64,000 nt of DNA from assembly GCA_023381535.1 (NCBI GenBank), contig JAMCSN010000197.1, positions 1 through 64,000 on the forward strand. The letters are read 5' to 3'. Below are positions 42,385-51,257 of this stretch, piece after piece. A program made the position numbers and the translations under genes. Source of the stretch: Bacteroidota bacterium (GTDB lineage Bacteria; Bacteroidota; Ignavibacteria; Ignavibacteriales; Melioribacteraceae). Within the stretch, counting starts at the first letter, position 1; the number at the start of each line of letters is the position of its first letter. Under the pieces are notes generated by a model that was given only the letters and a program-made list of their open reading frames with translations, was not told the origin of the DNA and searched no databases.

Positions 42385-44049
42385 CTAATCTAACTTAGGA
42401 TGCTTCTTGTGAAAATCCGTTGCGTCTTGAAAAGTTTTTGCAACGCCGATAACCGTTCCTTCATCGAACAACTTTCCCATAAATGTGATGCTTGAAAGCG
42501 TACCCTTGTCGGTAAATCCTGTCGGCACAACAACGCACGGGTTGCCGGTTAAATTTGTGAGCAGCAGATTATTTCCTTTAAAAGACGGCGCAACATAAAC
42601 ATCAATCTTATCAAACAGTTTGTACATTTCCTGAATCAGCATGTAACGGATTCTGTTTGCGTTAACATATTCAACAGCGGGAATAAAGCGCGCAGCACGG
42701 AACAGATTCGGCCAGGCTCCTTTGAATTGCCGCGCCAGTATATCGTCTTTGTGCGAACGTGTTAACTCATCGAATGCGGCGCCCGCTTCCGACATAAGTA
42801 TGATTGCAATATCACGGGTTGCAATGTCGGGCAAATCAATCGGAATTAATTTTGCGCCAAGCTCCTCAAGTTTTTTCAACACAAGCGAATCGTTGTTGTG
42901 AAAAGGATATTTCTTCTCGAAATCATTTTTCAAATATCCGATCCGCAAATTTTTCAGATTTACTTTGGAATTGTAATTGAAAGGTGCTTGGTAAAGTGTC
43001 GGATCAATTCCATCTGCGCCATGAATGGCGCTAAAAACAATTGCAAGGTCTTCGGTATTCCGGCAGATCGGTCCAATCTTATCCATCGACCAGCTTAAAG
43101 CCATTGCGCCAGTTCTGCTCACACGTCCGTATGTCGGTCTCAAGCCCGTAACGCCGCAAACAGTTGACGGCGAAACAATCGATCCCCAAGTTTCTGTACC
43201 GATTGCAAATGGCAACAGTCCGGCAGAAACCGAAGCAGCGGATCCCGCTGAAGAACCGCTCGAACCTTTCGTTGTGTCCCACGGATTGCGGGTCATTCCG
43301 CCGAACCAAACGTCATCCATAGCAAGTTCGCCCATGGAAAGTTTTGCGCACAACACCGCACCTGCATTAGTAAGTTTTTTTATCACAGATGCGTCTTCGT
43401 CTATCAGCTGATACCTGTAAGGTGCGGCGCCCCAGGTTGTGTTGTATGTTTTGGTTGATAACAAATCTTTTACGCCGTAAGGAATGCCGTGTAACATGCC
43501 GCGGTATTTTCCTTTCGCAATTTCTTCATCCGCTTTCTTGGCTTCAGCAAGCGCGCGTTCTTCGGTTAACGTGATCACGCAATGAAGTTTCGGTCCGTAC
43601 TTTTTCAAACGCTCCAAATACATTTTTGTTAATTGAGTTGAAGTAACCTTTCTGGTTTTAATTAGGTGAGCAAGTTCGCCGATAGAATAGAAAGCTAAAT
43701 CTTCAACCTTTGCCGGCATTTTAACATAAGAGTAATCACCGAACTTTAACGGCTTCTGCTTCTTCTCAAATTTGAATCCATTTGGTATAGGGTTGAAAAG
43801 AACTGCGGGCGGAGTGCTGTTCTTGAGTTCAACCTTTCTGATGTTGATGTAGTTGGTCAACTGATCATTCAGCGCATCCTGCATCGAATCGCGCTGCGCA
43901 TCGGTGAATTCCAAACCGATAACCTTTTCTGCCTGCTGAATTATCTCTTTGTTGATCTTCTTTTCGGCTTGCTGGGCATTCACAATCGGGACAAAAGCAA
44001 GAAGAGAAAGAATGCACACACACTTCATTATGGTATTAAAAGGGTTCAT
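42385..44049 (-). CDS. Exported amidase-signature hydrolase
   Basis: An amidase-signature family enzyme (relatives include GatA and fatty-acid amide hydrolase). The Ser-cisSer-Lys triad can be placed: Lys in IPYGVKDLL, and the two serines within TKGSSGSSAGSAASVSAG. A signal peptide (CVCILSLLAFVPIVNAQ) and a 120-residue N-terminal extension mark it as a secreted hydrolase and not the tRNA amidotransferase subunit, which is cytosolic and would sit with gatB/gatC. The likely substrate is an amide or peptide-derived compound; it cannot be specified. 554 aa. Confidence 0.88.
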   Translation of the reverse strand: MNPFNTIMKCVCILSLLAFVPIVNAQQAEKKINKEIIQQAEKVIGLEFTDAQRDSMQDALNDQLTNYINIRKVELKNSTPPAVLFNPIPNGFKFEKKQKPLKFGDYSYVKMPAKVEDLAFYSIGELAHLIKTRKVTSTQLTKMYLERLKKYGPKLHCVITLTEERALAEAKKADEEIAKGKYRGMLHGIPYGVKDLLSTKTYNTTWGAAPYRYQLIDEDASVIKKLTNAGAVLCAKLSMGELAMDDVWFGGMTRNPWDTTKGSSGSSAGSAASVSAGLLPFAIGTETWGSIVSPSTVCGVTGLRPTYGRVSRTGAMALSWSMDKIGPICRNTEDLAIVFSAIHGADGIDPTLYQAPFNYNSKVNLKNLRIGYLKNDFEKKYPFHNNDSLVLKKLEELGAKLIPIDLPDIATRDIAIILMSEAGAAFDELTRSHKDDILARQFKGAWPNLFRAARFIPAVEYVNANRIRYMLIQEMYKLFDKIDVYVAPSFKGNNLLLTNLTGNPCVVVPTGFTDKGTLSSITFMGKLFDEGTVIGVAKTFQDATDFHKKHPKLD

Positions 44050-44196
44050 GGTTCTTCCTTAATAATAATTGAAAAAACTTAGTTGAACTTTGTTAATTGA
44101 CGACCACCGCTCACGTGAAATTATGGATTGAGTTAAAGGGAATCAATTAAATTTTATTTTAGATTTACAATGCTTTGTAATAAATTTGCCGTCGCA

Positions 44197-44832
44197 ATGA
44201 TTGAAAAATATAAACACATAATCTGGGATTGGAACGGCACCATCTTTAATGACGTAGAACTCTGCGTTGATCTGATAAACGAATTATTGGAACCGCGCGG
44301 ACTGAAAACCGTAACACTGGCTGAATACAAAAATGTTTTCACTATTCCAGTACGGAATTATTATGCCGAACTCGGTTTCGATTTTTCGAAAGAGTCGTTT
44401 GAAATTGTCGGCAAACAATGGATGGATGAGTACGAGCGAAGAAAATTTGAATGCGCCTTGCACGACGGCGTTGCAGATGTGATTCAGAGAATTAGCAATC
44501 TTGGTATTGGGCAGTCAATTCTTTCGGCGTACACACAGCACACTTTAGAAGAAATGGTTGGGCATTTCGGACTCACCAAATATTTTTTACACCTTGTTGG
44601 CTTGGATAACATTTACGCCGCGGGCAAACTTCATTTGGGTAAAGACTTAATGAAACGTCTCGGAAATGGTAAGGGAGAAACACTTCTAATCGGTGATACG
44701 CTGCATGACTACGAAGTTGCCGCAGAAATTGGCGCCGATAGCGTTCTAATTGCTAACGGTCATCAAAGCAGAGAGAAGTTGGAAAGTTCAGGCGTAGTTG
44801 TGCTGGATGATCTCGCGTATTTGTTTTCTTAA
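44197..44832 (+). CDS. HAD-superfamily phosphatase
   Basis: A haloacid-dehalogenase-like hydrolase of the phosphoglycolate-phosphatase type. Motif I is IIWDWNGTIFND, with Asn at the second position where most phosphatases have Asp; this DWNGT form recurs in one HAD subgroup. Motif II is SILSAYTQ, and motif IV is LLIGDTLHDYEVAAEIGADSVLI. The cap is the helical C1 type. Substrate unknown. I prefer ATG 44197 (MIEKYKHII) because the family begins there; an in-frame ATG at 44170 adds nine residues. Neither start has a good ribosome binding site. Confidence 0.85.
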   Translation: MIEKYKHIIWDWNGTIFNDVELCVDLINELLEPRGLKTVTLAEYKNVFTIPVRNYYAELGFDFSKESFEIVGKQWMDEYERRKFECALHDGVADVIQRISNLGIGQSILSAYTQHTLEEMVGHFGLTKYFLHLVGLDNIYAAGKLHLGKDLMKRLGNGKGETLLIGDTLHDYEVAAEIGADSVLIANGHQSREKLESSGVVVLDDLAYLFS

Positions 44833-44851
44833 CGGTTGGTATCTGTGCAAT

Positions 44852-45664
44852 CTAAAACTTCATTTCAAACAAACTCATCGGATCGATTCTTTTTTTGTAC
44901 CACTGAACGCCGAGATGTAAATGCGGCCCCGTTGCACGTCCGGTTGCACCCACTAATCCAATCACTTCGCCTTTCTTAACTTTTTGTCCGGTCTCAACAA
45001 GTAATTTACTCATGTGAAGATAAACGCTGCTTAGCCCTTGACCGTGATCTATCAGAACGAAATTGCCGTTATAGAAAAAATTATCACCCGCAATGCGGAC
45101 GATACCGCCGGAGATTGCGCGTATCGAATCCCCTTCTTCGGCGGAAAAATCCAACCCGTTGTGAATATTTGCTTTTCTTCCGTTGAGAATTCTTTGGCTG
45201 CCGAAAACGCCGGTAATTTTAACGCTGTCAAGCGGGTAAGCAAATCCCGACGAATACATTGCAGTTCTAAGGTTGCCGGTTTTGGCGCGCGCGGCTTTCA
45301 TTTTTGCTGCTTCTTTTTTAATCCGTTTTAATTCGCGTTTAGGCGCAACTACGTATTTGCTTGCAATTTTCAAACGCTGAGTTTGGTATTCACGTTTTTC
45401 CAAATCATATACAAAAGTTTTAGTCTTCTTGTTTTTGAAAGTGACCTTTAATTTTTGTTTTCCTTTTGCATCGCGGTCGAAACCGAAAAGGAACATGCCG
45501 GATTTATCGAACAGTAACTTTTGCTTATTAAGCAGAACGGAAGAAATATTTTTCCCGACACCGATTATAATACCGCCTTCTTTTGCCTCGCCGTAAAAAT
45601 TAATTTCCTGCGCGTGGGCAAAAGTAAAACCAATAAGGAAAGTAAAAATCAAAAAGTTTTTCAT
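44852..45664 (-). CDS. M23-family metallopeptidase (LytM domain)
   Basis: A secreted peptidoglycan endopeptidase-like protein. A signal peptide (IFTFLIGFTFAHAQ) and a lysine-rich middle region (about residues 90-125) precede a LytM domain (about 150-265). The zinc ligands are the His and Asp in HNGLDFSAE and the last His of HLHLG; the other HxH histidine is the general base. It could cut stem-peptide crosslinks during growth or division. 270 aa. The TPR/barrel gene lies 78 bases upstream on the same strand. Confidence 0.93.
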   Translation of the reverse strand: MKNFLIFTFLIGFTFAHAQEINFYGEAKEGGIIIGVGKNISSVLLNKQKLLFDKSGMFLFGFDRDAKGKQKLKVTFKNKKTKTFVYDLEKREYQTQRLKIASKYVVAPKRELKRIKKEAAKMKAARAKTGNLRTAMYSSGFAYPLDSVKITGVFGSQRILNGRKANIHNGLDFSAEEGDSIRAISGGIVRIAGDNFFYNGNFVLIDHGQGLSSVYLHMSKLLVETGQKVKKGEVIGLVGATGRATGPHLHLGVQWYKKRIDPMSLFEMKF

Positions 45665-45742
45665 CGCAAATTCTTTCTTCAGATATAATTGACAAAGATA
45701 AAAAAGGAAATTCTTCAGGCAAGCCCTTTCTAAAGGACTGAA

Positions 45743-48652
45743 TTATAGTATCGACCAGTAAACGGTAAGCTGCCCAGAGAAGTAACGGTAGCTCTGGTCA
45801 TCCCGCGATGTACTGCCGATACTTATTTTACCGGTTATCGATAAACTCTTTGTCGGTTTGTAGGAAAGATCGACATGTCCTTCAAGAGCTATCAAAGTAT
45901 TTCTGGGAATTATACCGAGTTTACCACCAATAGTAAGACGCAGCCGGTCTTTTTTCTCCAGTTCTTCATCAAGCCAAAAACTGTGCGATTCAAAATTTCT
46001 AGGCGAGTAATAGTACGGCGACTTGAATTTATAATTATCGTAAGCGTATTCATATCCCATTCGCATATCTTTCGCAAAATATCTTCCCAATCTTATTGCA
46101 AAATCGTTGCCTTCGTTTCCGTCATCAACAGAAATATAATTGAAGTAACCGCTGAACCGCAGACCGTCTTTGTGCTGGTAATATCCTTCCACTTTATAGA
46201 ATTGCGCATAGTAACGAACGTCGAGTAGATATGGAGAATAGAGAATCATTGAGGCGTCGGAGTTTTGATAATTGAGACTAACGGAAATCGTATCAACTTT
46301 TTCGTAACGAACGAAAACATCTTTTTCGTCGCGCGAAAACAATCCGTCGGAATTGCTGGAGCCGAGTCCGATTCCCATCATCAAGTCCCGTACTGGATGT
46401 GCGAACAAATGCCATTTAAAAGTTGTAAATCGTCTTACGCCTGAATAGTAGCCTATTTGAGTTAGCACATCTTGGTTTAAAGCCGCCGAATCCGCCCGCA
46501 GCCAAGTCTTGCCGAATGTAACTCCCAATGAAATGTATGAAGTAATGCCGAGTTCTAATCGTGCGCCGAGCGTTGAAATTCTGAAGCTAAGATTATCTGC
46601 ATAGTATGAACCGAAAGGAGAAACGCCGACGTAATTCGGAAACGTTTCCAAAACTGCAGCCAAGCCGGTAATGGGGAGCCATCCTTTTCTCAGCTTAACC
46701 ATTCTTGTTTGTGTTGAATCTAATTTCCATGTTTCCTGAAGATTGTCGTATATCGTTCTCGCGCTGTCGTTCTCGCCAAGTTTGGCGTAAGTGTCTGCGA
46801 GGTAAAGGTGCGCATCAAAATTTGTTGAATCCCGCTTTGTTAGGTCTTTGAATTCTTTTAACGCCGAAAGGGAATCGCCCATCGAATAATATAATTTTGC
46901 TCTCTGCATTGCGGCATCGTAACTGTACCCTTGAGCCAATACCTGGTTATAAGTATCAAGAGCTTTTTGATATTCCTTTGCACAGAAGAGAACGTCGCCG
47001 TATTCTTTCTGAATCAAAACATTCGGTTCGGCTTTAGATAAATATTCTTCATAGAACTGCAATGCGCCCACACAATCTTCTGCAACAACTCTCTGTCTTC
47101 CGAGTTCAAGGATTGCATAAAGTTTTTCTTCTTCCGCGCGCAGTTTTTGCCAATCAATGTTGGATTGTAGTTTTATTACGTCGTCGTTATTCGGTTCAAT
47201 TCCTTTTGCCTTATCGGCATACTCTTGAGCTTTTTCAAAATCGCTTTTGAGCAAAATTAGAGAACCCATTGCAACCAAAGCTTCAACGTTATCCGGTTTT
47301 GCGGCAAGAACGTTATCGAGATATTGTTTAGCCAAATCGATATCGCGGTTTATCCATACTGAAACTTGAGCCCGGAAAAGCTGGTAATCCAAATTGTTGG
47401 GATCGTCTTTCAGCAATTCATCCGTTATCTCAATCGCCTTATCGAACTCTCGGTTCCACGCGGCTATTCTTGCATAACGGTATTTCAATCCGGGATCTTT
47501 TTCATCCGGATACTTATCGAAATATTTATTCAATGCCGTCTGCGCGCTGTCGTAATACTGCATGTACTCATAATATTGCGCTATCGTTTTCAAGGCGTCT
47601 TTGTCGAACTCGTCCTTCGATAATTTTACCTTGGCAGAATCTATGACTGCTTGATAAGCTTTGTCGCGTTCATCTTTTACAAGCTGAAGTTTTGTCTGGT
47701 AGAGTGAATCATTACTGTTTGTTCTGCCTATGATCTGTAATTGTTGATAAGCTTCTTCAAATCTTTTTGTAGCAATGAGGGAATCCACCAGCTCGTAACG
47801 CATCTCGATATTGTTCGGAGTTCTTTTCAGTAGTCTGTAATACCGGTCAATAGGATATTCTCTTTCGAACGAACGCGGGTTCTGTTGATTGACGTAAGCT
47901 TCGCGGTTAACAATATCCAATCCGTCCTGCGCTTCTTTGAAGAATGGTTTGAATCCGAGTGCGGTCTCAAATGCTTTCTTTGCAATCGCCCATTTTGAAA
48001 GCCACATTGCAAAATATCCGTAACGGCTCCACAAGCGCCAATCTTCGGGATAACGTTCAACATATTTTTTTAGAATGCGTTCGCCTTTTACAATGCTACC
48101 CGTGTGAGATAAAATTTCCGTGTAGCGTATTATCTCGTCCGGCGACGCGTTGTCGTCGCGTTTCAAATATTCGTCGTACCATTGTTCCGCTTTATCCCAG
48201 ATTTCCATCCAGCGGTATGATTTCCCGATTTCCAAATAGTTGAAAGCATTATTCGGATTGATTGCGATCTCTCGTAAGTGTCCTTCAATTTTTTTTCTTA
48301 GCTGTGCGTACCAAATTTCCTGAACGCGTCTGAGGTTTGCTTCGTATTCGGAACGTTTGCCTGCGTCTTGTGTTTCAAGTGCAATTGCTCTCCGGTAATC
48401 TAAAACGGCGTACTGATACTGCTGGCGTTTTTCGAAACACATTGCACGGAGATTATATCCCTCGGATTCCTGAGGATTGGCGGTGATGTATTTATTCAAC
48501 TGATCGATGGCATCGCCGTAACGTCCGTTCTGCATGTGGTTCAATGCAGCCGTCTTGAACGCTTGAACATCTACTCTCTGTTGGGATCTTGAAATCTGCG
48601 GTAACAGAACAAGTATTAATACGGCAAGAAATTTTAGACTAGATAAGCGCAT
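45743..48652 (-). CDS. Large TPR protein with C-terminal outer-membrane beta-barrel
   Basis: A 969-residue exported protein. A signal peptide (FLAVLILVLLPQISRSQ) is followed by at least a dozen tetratricopeptide-like helix pairs to about residue 660 (for example GRYGDAIDQLNKYITANPQE and PDNVEALVAMGSLILLKSDF). The last 300 residues consist of alternating amphipathic strands ending in an aromatic-hydrophobic tail (LTVYWSIL), as in YaiO-like outer-membrane barrels. The TPR part would face the periplasm and bind partners, the barrel would sit in the outer membrane. A role in polysaccharide or protein export is possible. ATG 48652 is supported by GGAG just upstream. Confidence 0.8.
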   Translation of the reverse strand: MRLSSLKFLAVLILVLLPQISRSQQRVDVQAFKTAALNHMQNGRYGDAIDQLNKYITANPQESEGYNLRAMCFEKRQQYQYAVLDYRRAIALETQDAGKRSEYEANLRRVQEIWYAQLRKKIEGHLREIAINPNNAFNYLEIGKSYRWMEIWDKAEQWYDEYLKRDDNASPDEIIRYTEILSHTGSIVKGERILKKYVERYPEDWRLWSRYGYFAMWLSKWAIAKKAFETALGFKPFFKEAQDGLDIVNREAYVNQQNPRSFEREYPIDRYYRLLKRTPNNIEMRYELVDSLIATKRFEEAYQQLQIIGRTNSNDSLYQTKLQLVKDERDKAYQAVIDSAKVKLSKDEFDKDALKTIAQYYEYMQYYDSAQTALNKYFDKYPDEKDPGLKYRYARIAAWNREFDKAIEITDELLKDDPNNLDYQLFRAQVSVWINRDIDLAKQYLDNVLAAKPDNVEALVAMGSLILLKSDFEKAQEYADKAKGIEPNNDDVIKLQSNIDWQKLRAEEEKLYAILELGRQRVVAEDCVGALQFYEEYLSKAEPNVLIQKEYGDVLFCAKEYQKALDTYNQVLAQGYSYDAAMQRAKLYYSMGDSLSALKEFKDLTKRDSTNFDAHLYLADTYAKLGENDSARTIYDNLQETWKLDSTQTRMVKLRKGWLPITGLAAVLETFPNYVGVSPFGSYYADNLSFRISTLGARLELGITSYISLGVTFGKTWLRADSAALNQDVLTQIGYYSGVRRFTTFKWHLFAHPVRDLMMGIGLGSSNSDGLFSRDEKDVFVRYEKVDTISVSLNYQNSDASMILYSPYLLDVRYYAQFYKVEGYYQHKDGLRFSGYFNYISVDDGNEGNDFAIRLGRYFAKDMRMGYEYAYDNYKFKSPYYYSPRNFESHSFWLDEELEKKDRLRLTIGGKLGIIPRNTLIALEGHVDLSYKPTKSLSITGKISIGSTSRDDQSYRYFSGQLTVYWSIL

Positions 48653-48915
48653 ACTCTCCAAGAAAAATTCCACAGATTGTTTTGTTGCCCTGTTACCGCC
48701 CTCTATGGATTTTGGGCATGTTTTTTCAACTTTAATTTATCAAAAATTGGGCAAAAAGTAATGAAAGAAAGAAGAATTGGATTTTGACCCGTTTTGAGTG
48801 AAATTAATATAAAGATAATCTCCTAAGTCCGTCTTCCAATGTATCGAGGTAATGCAGTGAATCATATTGGTTGTAGGAGTTCAATATATTGAACCCTTAC
48901 ACGGTGCGGAAATAA

Positions 48916-49010
48916 TTACTTCAGCAGCAGCATTTTCTTTGATTGAAAAAATCCATTTGTACTCAGTCTGTAAAAATAAACCCCACTTGGCAGAGACGTT
49001 TCGCCCATCA
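48916..49010 (-). pseudogene. Remnant of a T9SS C-terminal sorting domain
   Basis: Read on the minus strand, the last 30 codons before the stop at 48916 give GETSLPSGVYFYRLSTNGFF and then QSKKMLLLK. This is the classic type A sorting tail of type IX secretion cargo (pattern SGVYxYRL...xxKKMxLLK). There is no body of a cargo protein in front of it: upstream lies the GC-rich repeat cluster and then the MBOAT gene. The open frame can be traced back to 49185 only through repeat sequence. I read it as the surviving end of a deleted secreted-protein gene. Confidence 0.75.
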
Positions 49011-49105
49011 AGACTCTCGCCTCGCGAAGACGCCAGTCTCGACTAGACGTCGAGTATAGGCGGGCAAGTCGAAGCGGTCGGTCTTGCCGAGGCTGACGGC
49101 GGGCC
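49010..49105. repeat. GC-rich palindromic repeat cluster
   Basis: GC-rich block with words CTCGCCTCGCGAAGACG, AGTCTCGACTAGACGTCGAG, GGCGGGCAAG and CTTGCCGAGGC. These are related to the clusters at 16517-16578 and 40530-40650. It separates the T9SS-tail remnant from the MBOAT gene and may mark the point where the rest of the cargo gene was lost. Confidence 0.65.
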
Positions 49106-49124
49106 TTTACGCAAACGCTTCTTA

Positions 49125-50630
49125 TCAAAACTGAAAATATATAAACGGCTGTATATCCGCCGACTTGAATTGGACGGCTATCCAAATTGCCAACGCCAGC
49201 AGCACGGCTTTTCCTACAAGCGGCATAGCGGAAATAATTTTCTGCACACGCTGTTCAACTCTTACCGGCATAAAGTGGAAAATGTATCCCAGCACTATCA
49301 AAACAAAAATTACCGGCAGCCGTTCAACAAACTGTATGAAAACTTCTTTGTGGAAGAAACCGAATATTTGCGAAAAGATTTCCGACACAGTCTGAAGATT
49401 CGGCGCTCTGAAAACTAAAAATGAAACAGCAACAAGATGAAACGTTATAATTACCTGGAAGAATTTTAAAAACTTTGTGTTGTTGATCCCCAGTTTGTTG
49501 TAAAGTTTTGTTTTCGGTTTTGCAATCAGCAGCGCAAATCCCATCATGAATCCGTGGATCGCGCCCCAAAGAATAAAATTCCATCCGGCACCGTGCCATA
49601 GACCGCAAATAAAAAATGTTACCACCACGGCAATTATGTTGGCAAACAATCTTAAGCTTCTCAACGAGAGCTGGATCGGCTTGAATAAATAATCTCTCAG
49701 CCAAGACGAAAGTGAAATGTGCCAACGCCGCCAGAAATCCGCAATGCTTGTAGCTTTAAACGGCGAATTAAAATTATCCATTAGCCGGAAACCGAGCAGC
49801 AGCGCAATACCAATTGCCATATCCGAGTAGCCGGAGAAATCGCAATAGATCTGCAAAGCGTAACCGTATATTGCTAAAAGATTTTCTATGCCGGTATAAC
49901 GTAACGGGTAATCGAAAATACGATCCACAAAGTTTATGCTGATGTAGTCTGCAATCACAACTTTCTTCAGCAGTCCGGCAATGATAAGGAACAGCGCTTT
50001 TCCCAAATCTTCTTTTGAAAGAAACGGTTCTTGATCAATCTGCGGAAGAAATTCGGAAGCGCGGTCTATCGGTCCGGCTAAAATGTTGGGAAAGAAAAAT
50101 ACAAACAGACAAAAATCACGCAAGCTGCGGGTCGGCTTAAGCGTATCGAAGTAAACATCGAAGACATAATTGAGCGACTTAAAAGTGTAAAACGAAATTC
50201 CGATCGGAAGGAATATGGTTAAAGGATCGAGTTGTGCGGTGCCGATTCCATTGATGATCTGAATAATAAAATTTGTGTACTTGAAATATCCTAACAAGCC
50301 TAAATTTACGATTAGCGCGAGTATGAGCACAAGACGCTTCTTCGTAAAATTTTCCGTAATGGCAATCCATTTGCCGAAAAGAAAATTTGCTATTGCCGAA
50401 ACGACCAGTATTATAAAATAGAATCCGGCTGCTTTGTAATAAAAATAAAGCGAGAATAAAATGAGAAGAAAAATTTTCGCCGATTTGTTTTCCCCCATCA
50501 GATTATAAACGAGAAGGAATACGGTAAAGAGTATTAGAAATAAACTTGTACTGAAGATCAGCGGGTCATTTGGATTGTATTTTAATATTGAGAACAGATT
50601 ATCAAGGCTGATATTAAAAGGCATAGGCAA
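49125..50630 (-). CDS. MBOAT O-acyltransferase (AlgI/DltB-like)
   Basis: A polytopic membrane-bound O-acyltransferase of about 501 residues with roughly 11 hydrophobic segments. The family core is present: RRWHISLSSWLRDYLF, then FFICGLWHGAGWNFILWG with the catalytic histidine, followed by IHGF. Such enzymes take an acyl group on the cytoplasmic side and pass it to a polymer or lipid on the far side of the inner membrane. AlgI acetylates alginate; DltB moves D-alanine from carrier DltC. Here an ACP and a fatty-acyl-AMP ligase are encoded upstream on the same strand, so ACP is the likely donor (inference). Confidence 0.92.
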   Translation of the reverse strand: MPMPFNISLDNLFSILKYNPNDPLIFSTSLFLILFTVFLLVYNLMGENKSAKIFLLILFSLYFYYKAAGFYFIILVVSAIANFLFGKWIAITENFTKKRLVLILALIVNLGLLGYFKYTNFIIQIINGIGTAQLDPLTIFLPIGISFYTFKSLNYVFDVYFDTLKPTRSLRDFCLFVFFFPNILAGPIDRASEFLPQIDQEPFLSKEDLGKALFLIIAGLLKKVVIADYISINFVDRIFDYPLRYTGIENLLAIYGYALQIYCDFSGYSDMAIGIALLLGFRLMDNFNSPFKATSIADFWRRWHISLSSWLRDYLFKPIQLSLRSLRLFANIIAVVVTFFICGLWHGAGWNFILWGAIHGFMMGFALLIAKPKTKLYNKLGINNTKFLKFFQVIITFHLVAVSFLVFRAPNLQTVSEIFSQIFGFFHKEVFIQFVERLPVIFVLIVLGYIFHFMPVRVEQRVQKIISAMPLVGKAVLLALAIWIAVQFKSADIQPFIYFQF

Positions 50631-50653
50631 TCGTCCGGTTTATTATCAAAAAA

Positions 50654-50717
50654 ATAGCACACAGATCAAACAGATTAGATAGATTAAAACAGATCAGTTA
50701 AACCTGCCTGCCATTGG
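50654..50717. repeat. Direct repeat, copy A, flanking the GxxExxY gene
   Basis: A 64-bp unit starting ATAGCACACAGATCAAAC and ending in CTGCCTGCCATTGG. Copy B at 51173-51257 shares its start, middle and end. The last codons and stop of the GxxExxY gene lie inside this copy. Confidence 0.7.
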
Positions 50718-51108
50718 TTTTAATTGATTTCTTAAATGTATTTTCAAAAATTTTTCTTTTAATCTGCGGTATCTTGCCGAAATTAAGCAAAAGTCCGACT
50801 TCAATCTCCGTCGCTTTCAAATAATTTAATAGTTGCGCTTCATGTTCTTCACATAAACTCTCAGCAGCTTTTAATTCAACTATGACTTTATTCTCAACAA
50901 CGATGTCAGCAAAATACTCTCCGATTCTCATTTCTTTGTAATATACATTGATCGGTGTTTGTTTCTCGCACTGCAATCCAATTGATTTCAATTCAATCAT
51001 CATGGCATTTTCATAAACTTTTTCTAAAAACCCGAACCCCAAAGAATTATACACGTTATAGAAAGCTTTGATGATTCTGTCTGTAATATCTTTGTGCAAA
51101 TACTCCAA
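50698..51108 (-). CDS. GxxExxY protein (PD-(D/E)xK nuclease-like)
   Basis: A 136-residue protein of the GxxExxY family. The defining motif appears as GFLEKVYENAM near residue 26. The nuclease-like core is FADIVVENKVIVELKAAESL, with Asp and Glu-x-Lys in the positions of PD-(D/E)xK enzymes, followed by HEAQLLNYLKAT. Function is not established. These genes commonly occur as isolated intergenic insertions next to CACAGAT/GGATTAA-type repeats. Here it is bounded by direct repeats and separates the ACP gene from the MBOAT gene, so I regard it as a mobile or parasitic insertion. Confidence 0.88.
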   Translation of the reverse strand: MEYLHKDITDRIIKAFYNVYNSLGFGFLEKVYENAMMIELKSIGLQCEKQTPINVYYKEMRIGEYFADIVVENKVIVELKAAESLCEEHEAQLLNYLKATEIEVGLLLNFGKIPQIKRKIFENTFKKSIKTNGRQV

Positions 51109-51138
51109 TCTTTTTAATTATCGTCTTTTATCTGTCAA

Positions 51139-51257
51139 ATCAGTTAAATCTGCGTCCTATTAGCAAATAGCAATAGCACACAGATCAAACGGATTAAATA
51201 GATCGAAACAGATCGGTCAAAATCTTTTTTGATCAGTTGAATCTGCATGCCATTAGG
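51139..51257. repeat. Direct repeat, copy B, plus partial third copy
   Basis: The main copy is 51173-51257, beginning ATAGCACACAGATCAAAC and ending CATGCCATTAGG directly against the ACP stop codon. A partial copy of its end, ATCAGTTAAATCTGCGTCC, lies at 51140-51158. It pairs with copy A (50654-50717) on the other side of the GxxExxY gene. Confidence 0.7.

Noticed and set aside
42385..44049. GatA subunit of tRNA amidotransferase
   Set aside because: Has a signal peptide and an N-terminal extension, and no gatB/gatC neighbours; better read as an exported amidase.
48916..49185. 89-codon minus-strand open frame
   Set aside because: Only the last 30 codons carry a recognisable signal (T9SS tail). 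The rest reads through a GC-rich repeat and the end of the MBOAT gene, so it is not an intact gene.
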